64,000 nucleotides of DNA from a gamma proteobacterium HTCC5015 (GCA_000155715.1 DS990598.1:28481-92480), one strand, 5' to 3'; counted from the first letter of the stretch, positions 25,891-38,300 are shown. Notes: generated by a model from the letters alone, not told the origin. Numbers and translations: made by a program.

Positions 25891-28494
25891 ATGAAATCGA
25901 CACTGGCCGCGTGGTATGAGGCCGCCATTTTTCGCAAACCACACTTATTAATCGTTTTTTTATTGCTGATGGTGGGCGGCAGCGCTTGGTTTGCCACCCA
26001 GCTGCGCATGGACGCCTCGGCGGATTCGCTGGTGCTGGAAAACGACGACGATCTGCGCTTTTACCGAGAGGTGGCCGAGCGCTACGGCGAAAGCGATTTT
26101 TTGGTGATTGCCTATCAGCCTAAAGCGTTGTTTTCAGAGCAGTCGCTAGAGAACATCGCCGAACTCAAACAGCGCATCGAAAGCGATATACCCAGAGTGG
26201 AAAGCGTTTTCACTTTGCTCGATGCGCCTTTGATCGACAGCCCGCCCATCGGCTTATCGGATTTAGGCGACGGTTTGCCGACCTATCGCGATGAGCGCAC
26301 CAAGCCCGCCATGGCGCAAAAAGAACTGCGCTATAGCCCCGCCTACGGCAGCAACCTAGTGAGTGCCGATGGCGATGTCACCGCTTTATTGATTAACTTC
26401 ACTCGTGATGAGCGCTATTTTGAGCTGCTAGAAGCGCGCAACCAGCTACGGAGCGAGCGTCGGCAGCAGGGGCTCAGCGAGGCGCAAACTCAGCAGCTCG
26501 AGCGAGCTGAAGCGCAATTTATCGCCTACAAAACTCAATACAATCAGCAGCGCGCAGCGGACATTCAAACCCTTCGCCAGTTGATGGCGCCCTATCGCGA
26601 GAGCGCCCGCTTGTTCTTAGGCGGCGCTTCTATGATTGCCACCGATACATTGCAGTTCATTCGAGACGATTTAAAAATCTTCGGCTGGGGCGTATTGATC
26701 TTCCTGCTGCTGACGATGTCTCTCATCTTTCGCCGCCCGCGCTGGGTGGTGTTGCCCATGTTGAGTTGCGCGCTGACGGCTTTGCTAACCACGGGGCTAC
26801 TCGGCTTGCTGGATTGGCCGATTTCGGTGATTTCCTCTAACTACATTTCATTACTGCTGATTATTACGCTGTCGATGAATATCCACTTGGTGGTGCGCTA
26901 TCGCTTGCTGCACGCCAAGCAGCCGGATGAAAGCCACACGGCACTCGTTTTGGAAACCGTGCGCCAGATGGCGCGCCCCTGCTTTTTTATGACCATTACC
27001 ACTATGGTGGCGTTTGCCTCGCTGGTGGTCAGTGGCATTCGGCCCGTGATCGACTTTGGCTACATGATGGTCTGTGGCGTGGCCATTGGCTTTGTGGTTA
27101 GCTTCCTTGTGTTTCCCCTGGCTTTGAGTCGCTTGCAAAAAACGTCGGCGACCTCGCCCCACGATCACACCGAGGCATTTACGCTCGCCGTCGCTCGCGG
27201 CACGTTGAATCACGGTCGCTGGGTCATGTTGGGCTTTGTTGGCTTGGTGGCGTTTACCGCCTTGGGCATCGGGCGCCTCGAAGTGGAAAACCGCTTTATT
27301 GATTACTTTAAAGACGACACGGAAATCCATCAGGGGATGTTGCTGATTGATCAGAAGCTGGGCGGCACAACGCCCTTGGATATTGTGATCAACGCCCCCG
27401 AAACATTGGCCCAAGTCGATGAGGCGGCACTGTCTGAGGAAGAGGCGATTTTTGGCGATGACTTTTCCGATGAAGCCGTCGAGGAAGACGAGGATGCTTG
27501 GCTGGAAGACGCTTACGCCGATGACAGCGAGCCCGAGTTGCCTGAGAGCTATTGGTTTAGTCCGCGCGGCTTTCAAGAACTAGAACGAGTGCATGACTAC
27601 ATCAATAGTTTGGATGAAGTCGGCAAGGTGATGTCCATGGCGACGGCGGTAAAAATGGTACGCAGCGTCAACGGGGGCGATGAGCTGGGGCCATTTGAAG
27701 TGTCCATCCTGCGCAAAAACATGCCGGAGGCGATGGAGGAAACGCTGGTGAGCCCCTATTGGTCGCTGGAGGATCAGCAGGTTCGCATCAGTGCGCGAGT
27801 GATTGACTCCAACAAAGAGTTGCGGCGCAACGAACTGATTCAGACCATTCGCCAGCATTTGCATCAGGAAATGGGTTACTCCGAGGAGCGCGTGCGATTG
27901 ACAGGCATGTTGGTGTTGTACAACAACATGCTGCAAAGTTTGTTTGATTCGCAAATTCAAACGCTGGGCGCAGTGCTGCTCGCGATTTTGTTGATGTTCT
28001 TAGTGCTGTTCCGCTCCATTGCTATATCGCTAGTGACGATTGTGCCCAATGCGCTGGCGGCGGTATCGATACTCGGTTTGATCGGCTGGCTAGGCATTCC
28101 ATTGGATTTGATGACTATTACGATTGCTGCGATCACCATCGGCATTGCGGTGGATGATGCCATTCACTACGTTCACAATGTGCGCGATGCGCTGAGCCGC
28201 AATGGCTATTGTTATCGCGAGGCGATACGCGAGTCCCACGGCAGTGTGGGCAAGGCTATGTTTTTTACCACCCTAACAATCATGTTGGGCTTTTCAATTT
28301 TAGTGTTGTCGAACTTTATTCCCTCGATTTATTTTGGCGTGCTGGCAGGCATCGCGATGCTGGTAGCTCTGCTGTGTAACTTGGTGTTGCTACCCAGCTT
28401 GATCGTCTGGTTAAAACCGATGGGGCCCGATCAAGGCGGTTCGAGCACGGGTGGCTCGGGGCCAGATCGTACGCGGCACGAGGAGGCTCGGTGA
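25891..28494 (+). CDS. RND-superfamily transporter (MMPL/HAE3 type)
   Basis: The 867-residue inner-membrane protein has the RND layout: one N-terminal helix (PHLLIVFLLLMVGGSAWF), a large periplasmic loop, a block of five helices (from GWGVLIFLLLTMSLIF to VVSFLVFPLALSRL), a sixth helix, a second loop, and a matching helix block near the end (GAVLLAILLMFLVLF to MLVALLCNLVLLPSLIVWL). The charged-residue motif IGIAVDDAIHYV is typical of the HAE3/MMPL group. The second loop carries an unusually acidic insert (residues about 510-552). It is coupled by a GTGA overlap to an FAD enzyme, and no membrane-fusion or outer-membrane partner gene is present. Export of a hydrophobic lipid-like substrate is inference. 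Confidence 0.87.
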   Translation: MKSTLAAWYEAAIFRKPHLLIVFLLLMVGGSAWFATQLRMDASADSLVLENDDDLRFYREVAERYGESDFLVIAYQPKALFSEQSLENIAELKQRIESDIPRVESVFTLLDAPLIDSPPIGLSDLGDGLPTYRDERTKPAMAQKELRYSPAYGSNLVSADGDVTALLINFTRDERYFELLEARNQLRSERRQQGLSEAQTQQLERAEAQFIAYKTQYNQQRAADIQTLRQLMAPYRESARLFLGGASMIATDTLQFIRDDLKIFGWGVLIFLLLTMSLIFRRPRWVVLPMLSCALTALLTTGLLGLLDWPISVISSNYISLLLIITLSMNIHLVVRYRLLHAKQPDESHTALVLETVRQMARPCFFMTITTMVAFASLVVSGIRPVIDFGYMMVCGVAIGFVVSFLVFPLALSRLQKTSATSPHDHTEAFTLAVARGTLNHGRWVMLGFVGLVAFTALGIGRLEVENRFIDYFKDDTEIHQGMLLIDQKLGGTTPLDIVINAPETLAQVDEAALSEEEAIFGDDFSDEAVEEDEDAWLEDAYADDSEPELPESYWFSPRGFQELERVHDYINSLDEVGKVMSMATAVKMVRSVNGGDELGPFEVSILRKNMPEAMEETLVSPYWSLEDQQVRISARVIDSNKELRRNELIQTIRQHLHQEMGYSEERVRLTGMLVLYNNMLQSLFDSQIQTLGAVLLAILLMFLVLFRSIAISLVTIVPNALAAVSILGLIGWLGIPLDLMTITIAAITIGIAVDDAIHYVHNVRDALSRNGYCYREAIRESHGSVGKAMFFTTLTIMLGFSILVLSNFIPSIYFGVLAGIAMLVALLCNLVLLPSLIVWLKPMGPDQGGSSTGGSGPDRTRHEEAR

Positions 28495-29480
28495 GTATCA
28501 ACTCGGTGGCCATTATCGGTGCGGGCATGGCGGGCGTGACCTGTGCGTCGCGCCTCGTGCTCGAAGTCCCTGAAGTGGTGGTGTTTGAGCAAAACCCCAA
28601 GCCCGGCGGTCGTATGACTTCCATCGTGTTCGATGAATTTCAGTGCGATTTAGGAGCGCAGTACTTTACCGCCACCAGCGATGAGTTTGTCGCCCATATG
28701 GAGACGTGGGAAGACGAGTGGCTGGTGGATCGCTGGCACGGCTGGTTGGTCGAGCTGGAAAACGGTCAAGCCATGACGCGCGATGACGAAGTGGTGCGTT
28801 TTGTGGGTCGCCCCGGGATGGACGCCATTGTCGAGAAGCTCGGCGAATTGTGTTCGGTGCGCTGTGGAGTTGCCATTCAAACCATGGAGCGCAGTGGCAA
28901 ACAGTGGTATTTGTTGGATGCCGAAGGGCATCGCCACGGCCCCTTCGATGCGGTGATCAGCGCCGTGCCTGCGCCCGCCGCGCGGCGTTTGCTCGCCGCC
29001 AGTCCCAAACTGGCGATCGAGGCGGGCAGTGTGGAAGTGCAGCCCAACTGGATTGTGGTATTGGGCTATTCAGAGCCGCTCAACCTCGGTTTCGATGCTG
29101 CCAATCTCGTGGATTCCGACATTACCTGGATGGCCAACAACGCCAGCAAGCCCGGTCGCGAGGGCTGGGATGTGTGGCTGTTGCAGGTGGGCAACGAGTG
29201 GTCGGCACAAAATACCGAGGCCGATCCCGAGGCCGTAGTGGCTCATATGCTCAAAGCGTTTGATCAGGCCACGGGGCGGGACAACCCCGCGCCCGACTTG
29301 GTCAAGGCGCATTTGTGGCAACACTCACTGGTGGTGAATCCGCTGGCCTGTGGTCACCTCTACCATGAGAAGTTGCAAATCGGCGCCTGTGGCGATTGGT
29401 GTCAGGCCTCACGCGTTGAGGGCGCGTTTCAAAGCGGTGTGTCCATGGCTGAGCGTTTGCTGGCGGAGCGCGAATCGTGA
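28491..29480 (+). CDS. FAD-dependent oxidoreductase (renalase/amine-oxidase-like)
   Basis: The 329-residue flavoprotein opens with the dinucleotide-binding motif VAIIGAGMAGVTCASRL and PGGRM, and ends with the second FAD segment (QIGACGDWCQASRVEGAFQSGVSMAERLL), as in renalase-like NAD(P)/FAD proteins. Its GTG start overlaps the transporter stop and its end overlaps the Hsp15 gene, so the three form one translationally coupled set. The substrate is unknown. Confidence 0.85.
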   Translation: MSINSVAIIGAGMAGVTCASRLVLEVPEVVVFEQNPKPGGRMTSIVFDEFQCDLGAQYFTATSDEFVAHMETWEDEWLVDRWHGWLVELENGQAMTRDDEVVRFVGRPGMDAIVEKLGELCSVRCGVAIQTMERSGKQWYLLDAEGHRHGPFDAVISAVPAPAARRLLAASPKLAIEAGSVEVQPNWIVVLGYSEPLNLGFDAANLVDSDITWMANNASKPGREGWDVWLLQVGNEWSAQNTEADPEAVVAHMLKAFDQATGRDNPAPDLVKAHLWQHSLVVNPLACGHLYHEKLQIGACGDWCQASRVEGAFQSGVSMAERLLAERES

Positions 29481-29881
29481 GTGCCGATAAAAGTTTGCAG
29501 ACGCTTCGCCTCGATAAATGGTTGTGGGCCGCGCGCTTTTACAAGACGCGTTCGCTGGCGACGGCGGCGATTAGCGGTGGTCATGTGCATTTGAACAGCG
29601 AACGCATTAAGCCCGCGAAAACACTTAAGTGCGGTGACGAGGTGCGAATTCGCAAAGGGCAAATGGAAATCACGATCGTCGTTGAGGCCATTAGCGATCG
29701 CCGAGGCCCCGCGGCCGTCGCCCAAACCTTGTACCGAGAAACGGCTGAATCTCAGATCAAACGCGAGCAAGATAAATCACAAATACGCGCCGAGCGCGCC
29801 GCGCTTCCCACGACCCGAGGGCGCCCCGATAAACACACACAACGCGAATTGAGACGCCTCAAAAAAGAGCAAGGCGAATAA
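29477..29881 (+). CDS. hslR: Heat-shock protein 15, ribosome-associated S4 protein
   Basis: Hsp15 binds free 50S subunits carrying stalled nascent chains and helps recycle them. The 134-residue product has an S4 RNA-binding domain (LRLDKWLWAARFYKTRSLATAAISGGHVHLNSERIKPAKTLKCGDEVRI) and a basic tail ending RELRRLKKEQGE, matching HslR. GTG start, coupled to the FAD enzyme. Confidence 0.93.
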   Translation: MSADKSLQTLRLDKWLWAARFYKTRSLATAAISGGHVHLNSERIKPAKTLKCGDEVRIRKGQMEITIVVEAISDRRGPAAVAQTLYRETAESQIKREQDKSQIRAERAALPTTRGRPDKHTQRELRRLKKEQGE

Positions 29882-29883
29882 AA

Positions 29884-29958
29884 TTGCACAAAATAAGTGC
29901 AAATAAATAAAAATGTTCCAAAAGCGCGCAGGCGCACCATTGTGGCTGCTTCATGGCT
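29884..29958 (+). promoter_or_regulatory. NtrC box and sigma-54 promoter of amtB
   Basis: The palindrome TTGCAC-AAAATAA-GTGCAA (29884-29902) has the exact core and spacing of NtrC sites (TGCAC-N7-GTGCA). A sigma-54 promoter follows at 29942-29958: GG at 29944-29945 and GC at 29956-29957, exactly ten bases apart, in a GTGGC...GGCT context. Transcription would start near 29969, with the NtrC site about 75 bases upstream of it, the usual layout of nitrogen-regulated promoters. Confidence 0.83.
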
Positions 29959-30000
29959 GTGCATACTCGCCTCACGACTAAGACAACGAGGTCTGATTCA

Positions 30001-31185
30001 ATGAGCGAGTTACAACAAGGTTCTAATGTTCTCTTTATTTTGCTCGGTGCGATTATGGTATTCGCCATGCACGCGGGCTTTGCCTTTCTTGAAGTGGGTA
30101 CGGTACGCCACAAAAACCAAGTCAACGCGCTGTCAAAAATTTTGACAGATTTCGCCGTTTCGACCTTGGCTTATTTCTGCATCGGCTACTACTTGGCCTA
30201 CAACACGCACTTTTTCAGTGCCGCCGATGTGTTGGCCGAAGGGCAGGGCTACGAGTTGGTGAAGTTCTTTTTCCTACTGACCTTCGCCGCGGCAATCCCC
30301 GCGATTATTTCCGGCGGCATTGCCGAGCGCGCGCGCTTCTACCCTCAATTGGCCGCGACGGCTATTTTGGTTGCGCTGGTGTATCCCTTGTTTGAAGGCA
30401 TGATCTGGAACGGCAATTATGGTTTTCAAGCGTGGTTGGAAAATCAGTTTGGCCATGCTTTTCACGACTTTGCCGGTTCGGTCGTCGTACACGGCGTCGG
30501 TGGCTGGCTGGCGCTGGGCGCCGTGGTGATGCTGGGCGCTCGCCGCGATCGCTATGGCTCGCGCGGCACTGCACACCCACCCAGCAGCATTCCCTTTTTG
30601 GCCTTGGGCGCGTGGATTCTATGCGTCGGTTGGTTTGGTTTTAATGTCATGTCGGCACAAACCGTAGAGGGCGTGTCTGGGCTGGTGGCTTTAAACTCGC
30701 TCATGGCCATGGTGGGCGGCATTGTGATGGCCGTGCTCGTGGGTAAAAACGACCCCGGCTTCTTGCACAATGGTCCGCTGGCCGGCTTGGTCGCCGTGTG
30801 TGCGGGGTCGGATATTATGAACCCCATCGGCTCCTTAATTACGGGGGGCGTCGCCGGCGTGCTGTTCGTTTTCTTGTTCGAGTTTGTGCAAAATCGTTTG
30901 AAGATCGACGATGTGCTTGGCGTGTGGCCATTGCACGGTATTTGTGGTGCCTGGGGCGGTATTGCCGCAGGTATTTTCGGCCTGGAATCTCTGGGTGGCC
31001 TCGGTGGTGTGAGCTTGATGTCGCAGCTTATTGGTACGCTGGCGGGCGTCTCGTTTGCAGGCATCGCGGGCTTTATCGTTTACGGTGCTCTCGCCAAGAC
31101 GGTGGGGATTCGCCTAAGCGACGAAGAAGAGTACGACGGTGCCGATCTAACGATTCACAAAATCGCCGCCAGTACAGAACCGTAA
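30001..31185 (+). CDS. amtB: Ammonium transporter AmtB
   Basis: AmtB is a trimeric inner-membrane channel for ammonium. The 394-residue product from the ATG at 30001 begins MSELQQGSNVLFILLGAIMVFAMHAGFAFLEVG. It contains the pore's twin histidines (His164 in VVVHGVGGW and His312 in WPLHGICGAWG) and the conserved Asp156 (FHDFAGS), with about eleven membrane helices. A longer frame from 29953 would include promoter sequence and was rejected. The first Met is next to the pore helix, so a signal peptide like that of E. coli AmtB is absent. It precedes the PII gene, the reverse of the common glnK-amtB order. Confidence 0.95.
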   Translation: MSELQQGSNVLFILLGAIMVFAMHAGFAFLEVGTVRHKNQVNALSKILTDFAVSTLAYFCIGYYLAYNTHFFSAADVLAEGQGYELVKFFFLLTFAAAIPAIISGGIAERARFYPQLAATAILVALVYPLFEGMIWNGNYGFQAWLENQFGHAFHDFAGSVVVHGVGGWLALGAVVMLGARRDRYGSRGTAHPPSSIPFLALGAWILCVGWFGFNVMSAQTVEGVSGLVALNSLMAMVGGIVMAVLVGKNDPGFLHNGPLAGLVAVCAGSDIMNPIGSLITGGVAGVLFVFLFEFVQNRLKIDDVLGVWPLHGICGAWGGIAAGIFGLESLGGLGGVSLMSQLIGTLAGVSFAGIAGFIVYGALAKTVGIRLSDEEEYDGADLTIHKIAASTEP

Positions 31186-31307
31186 ACCGAGCGATCCGAG
31201 TCCGCGAGCGTGTTGCTTCGGCCGCGCTTGCGGTACACTCGGCGGCATAGGCTCCTGTTATGGAGTGCATTTAACAGTCAACTTCAATGCTCAAACGAGC
31301 GGAGTGA

Positions 31308-31649
<342 letters not shown>

Positions 31650-31682
31650 ATCCTGAATAGCGGCGCGACGTCGCTAGAGCAG

Positions 31683-31714
31683 AAGCCACGGGTACTTGTG
31701 TCCGTGGCTTTTTT
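31683..31714 (+). terminator. Rho-independent terminator after glnK
   Basis: Nine-base perfect stem AAGCCACGG/CCGTGGCTT (31683-31691 with 31702-31710) followed by a T run. Confidence 0.93.
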
Positions 31715-32343
31715 CAGTAGGGCTTAGCGCCATGCGCGAGTGGCATAGTGTCAGTGCCCGAGCACTTCTTCGCGCTGACTATTCGTCGAGCTATTCCAAA
31801 CTCGATCTCGAATGCCCATCGCTGCCCCTGTCACTCCAAACAAGACTTGGAGTCTTCACAACCGACTCTTCCTGTCATTCCAAACTGGATTTGTAATCTT
31901 CATTACCACCTCCCGTCATTCCCGCGCAGGCGGGAATCTAGCTCCGAGAGCCACCGCGAAGATCACGTAGTTAGGTCATTCCCGCGTCTTTGAGTGTGTA
32001 GAGTGGTAAAGCCACTGGGCTCCCGCCTGCGCGGGAGCGACGATGAGGGCGCGGTGGTGATGGTGCGGGTATCGTCAATGCGAGGAGGCGCCGCCGACGC
32101 GGCAATTTGTGGTTGTGTCCGACAGGCAGATTGCTTTGCCTACAGGGGGGAAGGTAAATCAAGTTCAGGGTGATGATTATGGCGAGAGAGGAAGAGCAAA
32201 CCGACCACGGGATTCGGAATAGCCAAAAAACACAAGAAATACTGCTGAAAGACGGTAGTGTTTAGCGACTAGTATGACAGGGATTCGTCGTGTGCGCGTT
32301 GTGCTCAGGTGGGTCCGAATAATAAACCTAAGGGCTCTACACT
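31715..32343. repeat. Repeat-rich gap upstream of the YD-repeat gene
   Basis: No gene is supported. Three imperfect copies of the TCATTCCAAACTGGATTTGGAATCTTCA family stand in a row at about 31790-31905. A disturbed copy of the large CATTCCCGCGCAGG...CCTGCGCGGGAGCGAC element follows (31915-32043), in which the left arm has been duplicated or interrupted. A GAGGAGGCG...CGACGCGGCAATTTG element then lies at about 32078-32115. The last 180 bases are plainer and should contain the promoter of the large gene; no hexamers are convincing. Confidence 0.65.
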
Positions 32344-35300
32344 ATGCGTTACCCACTCCTTGCGATTTTCTCTCTAATTGTTCTCACCTCTATCTCAGTC
32401 TCCTCCCACGCAGGTATCGTAGTGGGTACGACGGAACGCCTGTTTAGCGTTGATTCCGAATTGTTAGAAGCCGTTGAAATCGCTTCATTGGCACCGGATC
32501 AAATCGCGACAAATCGTGATGGTGGTTATTGGTTGCTGTCAGGAAAAACGCTGTATCGACTCAGTAGCGACGGTGAAGTGATGCTCGAAAAGCGTCTTCC
32601 ACCCAGCATGAGAAGAGCGGGAGTGCAGTTGCTCACGGAGGAAGACGGTTTATTCATAGTCAGTCATAAAACTCTGTATCAACTCGATAGCTCTGGGGTA
32701 GTGAAGCGCGAGTTAATGTTGCCCAGTAGAGCACAAGATGCGCTGATCATTTCTGATGAAATATGGGTGGCCACGAAACGTCAAGTGTTAGCCACGAGCA
32801 CACACCTAGCAAGCTCAGAATGGTCGATCAAAGTGCAAGGTAATGGGACCGATTACTTCGGTCAAATGGCCATTAATGAAACGATGGATCGTCTTTGGCT
32901 AACCTCTCACTGGCAGTTAAAGCAATTTAATGCTCAGGGTGAGTTAATGACATCTACTCCTTTGACGATTGCTGCTATCCAAGATTTGGTGGTAGACGAT
33001 AAAAACAATGCTTGGGTATCGGGCTTAGAGCAGTTGGTTAAAATATCCTCTAATGGCAGTCAGGTTTTGTCCTTATGGCCGCTGACGAGTTGGTTTGGTG
33101 GTTCAAATCAGGGGCTGGTCTTTGATGCTGATAGCGGACTTGTTGGGTTGGCCGATAAAAACCAAATGGTTTTAGTGAATCAACAAGGTGGCGTTGAGGC
33201 GAGAAAATCAGTAGACGAGCTATTGCCGAGCGTGAGTAATAGCCCTTGGTCTTGGCTGACGGGGAGCCGTGAAAAGGTACAAGTGTTGGCAGTTACTAAA
33301 GCCCAGCCAGCTGTAGAGTCATTAAGCCTTTTAGAGCCATCGGACGGTGAACTACTAGCAAGTGCGCAACCCGATGTCCTCGTCGATGTGGAAGGCGGTG
33401 ATTTAGAAACATTGCAGGATCAACTAGAACTGACTAGCGATTCACTGAGTTGGCGTTTGAACTGTCAAATCGATCGAGAGCAGTTAGCCTGCTCGGTTGA
33501 TGGCGCTTTAGACGAAGGAGAGCGCACCTATCGAGTGGTCGTGCGAGATGATGCGGGCGATCTAGTTGCAGAGTCTGATCCAGTATCATGGCGTGTCGAC
33601 ACACAAGCTCCTACGCTGACCATCGCCATTCCACAAGATGGTAGTTATAAGAATGAAAACCCACTAGAGTTAATTGGGGAAGTGTCGGAGCCTGCTGTCG
33701 TGATGGTGAATGGCAATCGCGTTTCACCCGATTTATACGGCATTTTCCGTCACGAAGTGTCCTTGAGTGAAGGTGTTAACCAGCTCATTACTGTGGCGAC
33801 GGATTTGGCGGGCAATGTGGCTCATGACTCACGGGTGGTCTTTTTAGACAGCACGCCGCCAGAAGCGATTGAAGTATCCGATATTTCTATCACTTACGAT
33901 GGCTCTGAGGGGGTGGCCAACTATCAAGTTGATGTGCCTTCTGCAGAAGTTGGAGGTGTTTTAGTGGTTACCAATGTTCGGACTGGAGAAAAGGAACATT
34001 ATACGATTAACAGTACGGTCGTTGTTGGTGCTATGACGGCATCAGAAGACGATGATTTTTCTTTTTATATTGTGGATACAGCGGGTAATCGTGGCGCACA
34101 CTCAAACATAGGGGCTGATGGCGGTAAGGCCATTGATTACAGCGTGCCGAGCTTAGAAGTCGCCAGTCTTCCGTCTCCAGGGTCAACGCCTTTTATTCAC
34201 CAAGTAGGGTTTGTTTTTCAGGGGGCTTCGCCAGTCCAAAGAGGTGTGGACGAGACGGCATTTGATGAAGAGCGTATTAGTGTTGCTAAAGGTCGAGTAA
34301 TCGACCGAGATGGGGCTGCTCTTTCAGGTGTGTTGGTTCAGGTAAAAGGGCATCCTGAATACGGTTATACAATAACTCGCTCTGATGGCCAGTATGATTT
34401 GGCAGTCAATGGTGGGGGCGTATTAACGCTCGAGTTTAGCAAGGCGGGGTATCTATCGGCTCAAAGGCAATCTGATACAGATTGGAATGAAGTATCGCAT
34501 TTTCCAACTGTTGGCTTGGTTCAATTGGATAGTAACGCCTCCGTGGTTCAGCTCGATGGTCGTGACGGTGTTCAGGTAGCAAAGGGGAGCTTAGTAAGTG
34601 ACGAGGATGGGGAAAGACAAGCGGTTGTGCTGTTCCCGTCTGGCACCCAGGCCAAAATGAAAATGCCTAACGGGAGTTACAAGGATTTAGAAACATTGAG
34701 TGTGAGGGCAACTGAATACACGGTGGGGGAAAATGGTCAACAAACGATGCCAGGGGAATTGCCGCCAACATCGGGTTATACCTATGCAGTCGAATTGTCT
34801 GTGGATGAAGCTTTGTCGGTAGGCGCCTCAAAAGTAACATTTGACCAGCCAGTGCCATTTTATGTGGATAATTTTTTAGAGTTCCCAGTTGGAGAAGCTG
34901 TACCACTGGGGTGGTACGACTACGATCGTTCGGCTTGGGTTCCTGCTGATAATGGTCGAGTGATCAAAATTATTGATGAAGTAGCGGGTAAAGCCGTGCT
35001 GGATGTTGATGGCAGTGGTGAGCCAGCGACTCAAGCATTGCTGGACGAATTAGATATAACGGAAGAAGAGCTTGAAAAGCTAGCTGAACTATACAGCGTG
35101 GGTGCTTCGTTATGGCGCTCACTGATTACTCACTTCACGCCGTGGGATTGTAATTGGCCTTATGGTTTTGAAGAAGGTTCTGAAGCGCCTGAAGGCAACT
35201 CCCATGGCCCCCAGCAAGATGATGACCCTGATTGCTCAATTGGTTCGATTGTAGAGTGTCAGAACCAAGTGCTGGGCCAGAAGCTGGAAGTCGAGGGAAT

Positions 35301-38300
35301 CCCCTATGACCTCAATTATCGCAGTGATCGCGTCACAGACAGAAAAGCAGCTAGAACAATTGATATACCCATTAGTGGAGATAGCTTGCCTCCTAATGTG
35401 GTGTCTATGAGAGTCGAGGTTGAGATTGCTGGTCAGCGGCATTCCTGGGATTATGACCCTGCTACCAATGCGAGCCATCACTTTGAATGGAATGGCAAAG
35501 ATGCTTATGGACGTGATGTTTCTGGTCAATATATAGCCAGAGTGCGAGTTGGCTTTGGTTATATCCCTGTGTTTTTACGTCCAGGCGAGTTCAGACGGTC
35601 ATTTGCTCAGTTAGGGGGAGCGCCGGCTAGTCGCGGTGGCTATAAAGGAAGGACGGTAATTTACGCTTGGCGTTCTGAAGATGTCCCTCTATATACAACG
35701 ACAACGCCCGGGCAGCTAGGAGCATGGAGTCTAGATGTTCACCATCATTATTTGGCTAACAGTCGACAGTTGATTTTGGGCTCTGGGCAATCTCGTGTCT
35801 CGAATTCAATTACTCGGAAAATTGAAACTGTGGCAACGGCAGGGGATGTGGTGAATGCCTTGCGTGATATTGGTGAATACATTGGTACGCGCCATTTCTA
35901 TCAGGACAGTTTGGTTTCAGCACCTGATGGAAGTTTGTATTGGTCTGGCAATCGAACAGCGAATCAACGTGTTTTAAAAATCACACCAGAGGGTGAGATT
36001 GAGAAATACGCGGGCAAGGAAACAAGGGGCTACTCCGGCGATGGAGGTGCAGCGACGGAGGCTGAGTTGAATCTGCCCCGTGGAATGGCAGTTTCATCAG
36101 GTGGTACTTTGTTTATTGCTGATTGGGGTAACCACCGCATAAGAAAAGTCGCGCCGAATGGAATTATTACAACGGTGGCGGGTAATGGCGAGGAGGCCTA
36201 CTCAGGTGACGGCTTATCGGCTGAGCAAGCGGGCCTTTATCAACCAACGGCGGTAGCGATTAGCTCCGATAATAGCTTGTATATTGCTCATCGACTGCCT
36301 GAGCCGCCTTATGGCTCGGTGATTAGAAAAGTGGACCCATCGGGTCTAATCAGCACGGTAGCGGGTGCGGCGCCAGCGGTCACCTCCACGTGTGATGAAA
36401 ATAGTGGGGATGTTGATGACCCGCAGAGAGCCCGTTTTGCGAACATCTCAGCCATGCAAATCGATGAAAGTGGCAATCTTATTATTGTGGATACCCAATG
36501 TCACGTAGTTCGCAAATTAGATAGGTCTGGTACGGTATCGACGATTGCAGGCTCAATGCAATGGCCGCGTTATGGGGATTCAGGAGATGGTGATTTGGCG
36601 GTCAACTCTGAGCTGCACGGACCACATGGTTTGGCTATTTCGAATGATAGTGGCTTACTATTGACGAGCAATAATCGAATTAGAAAAATTGATGGTCAGG
36701 GCTACATACGAACCATTGCTGGTTTAGCCAATGTGTCAGGCTCGGGTGATGGAGGCTTAGCACTGGATGCTCGCTTTAATGGCGTTTCTGGGGTGACTCA
36801 GTTAGGTAATGGTAGCGTCTATGTTGCCGAGCATGCTGAAGGTTTGCGAAAAATTGATTTTCAGTTTCCCGGTGTTCAAGGGGATTCTTATATTGTTCCC
36901 TCCGAAGAGGGACGTTTGTTGTATCAATTTTCAAAAATGGGCTTTCACCTTCAAACCGTCGATGCGGTTACAGGAGAAACTTTGTATGAATTCCAATACG
37001 ACGCCGATAATCGTTTAACGCAGATCACGGATGTTGACGGCAACATAACGGTCATAGAGCGCAATGGCAGTGGTCAGCCTATGGCGATAGTCGGGCCTGA
37101 AGGCCAACGGGTCGAGTTGGCTTTGGATCAAAACGGGTATCTGTCTAGCATCAAGGAGTCTTCTAACCATGAATGGCAGGTTTCCTATACTCAGGGTGGC
37201 CTTTTGACAGCGTTTACTTACCCTAATAATAATCAGTCCTTTTATGAGTACGATGCAATGGGACGTTTGCTGCGAACCACGAATGAAGAAGAGGGTGGCT
37301 GGCAACTCTCACGACAATACGATGCGTCACAAAAAGGGTACGAAGCGAGTATTGAATCACGAGAAGGAAGAGTGCGCGTTTATACAGTGGGCGAAGAATC
37401 GGGTTCTTCCACGCTATACAGAACGACTTATCCCAACCTAACACAGAAAATAAGGCGAGTGATTGGTAGCACAACTGAGTTGACCCAAACGAATGGCATG
37501 GTAGTCACATCGCAGACGGCGCCTGACCCTCGCTTTGGGCGCAGTGCAAAATACACGGCTTCGAGGGTACTGGAGACCCCTAGCGGTTTAATCTACAACG
37601 AGCAACGCAACAAATCGGCTACGCTAGCTGATGACAACGATTTGCTGAGTCACACCAAGCTCACAGAAACTCGTACGGTGAATGGTCGAACGAGCCAAGC
37701 TTTGTTTACACGCGCCGATAATAATTGGCGTTTTGAAAGCCCCGAGGGGCGTGTTCGTAATACCCAAGTCGATGGCGCTGGCCGCCCTGTTAACGTGCAG
37801 GTAGCGGGTTTTCATACGCTTCACTATCAATATGATAACAAAGGCCGCTTAGCTGCGATGAGTAGTAAGAACGCGGCGGGAACGGCATTGCGTGACGCTC
37901 AGTTTACTTACAATACTCTCGGTAAAGTGTCGCTGTTTAGCGATGCACTTCAGCGAGAAACTCACTACGAATACGATGTGGCAGGCCGCGTCACACGCAT
38001 GACCTTACCGGGTCAACGCGAAGTGCTATACGACTATGACGCTAACGGAAACCTGACTCGTTTGACCCCGCCGGGCAAGACCGCCCACGTGTTCCACTAC
38101 AACGGCGTTGACCAAGAAACTGGGTACATACCCCCCTCTCCCTCGACGGGAGAGGGTGATACCTACGCCACCCACTACCAATACAACCTAGACCAACAAC
38201 TCACCCAGATGACACGCCCGGACGGACAGCAAGTGCAGCTCCAGTACGGCGCTACCACGGGCAACCTGGACAGCGTCCAGACGCCCCGGGGCACTTACAG

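Noticed and set aside
31715-32343. A small gene in the gap before the YD-repeat gene
   Set aside because: All open frames there are made of repeat sequence, with no ribosome binding site and no similarity to known proteins.
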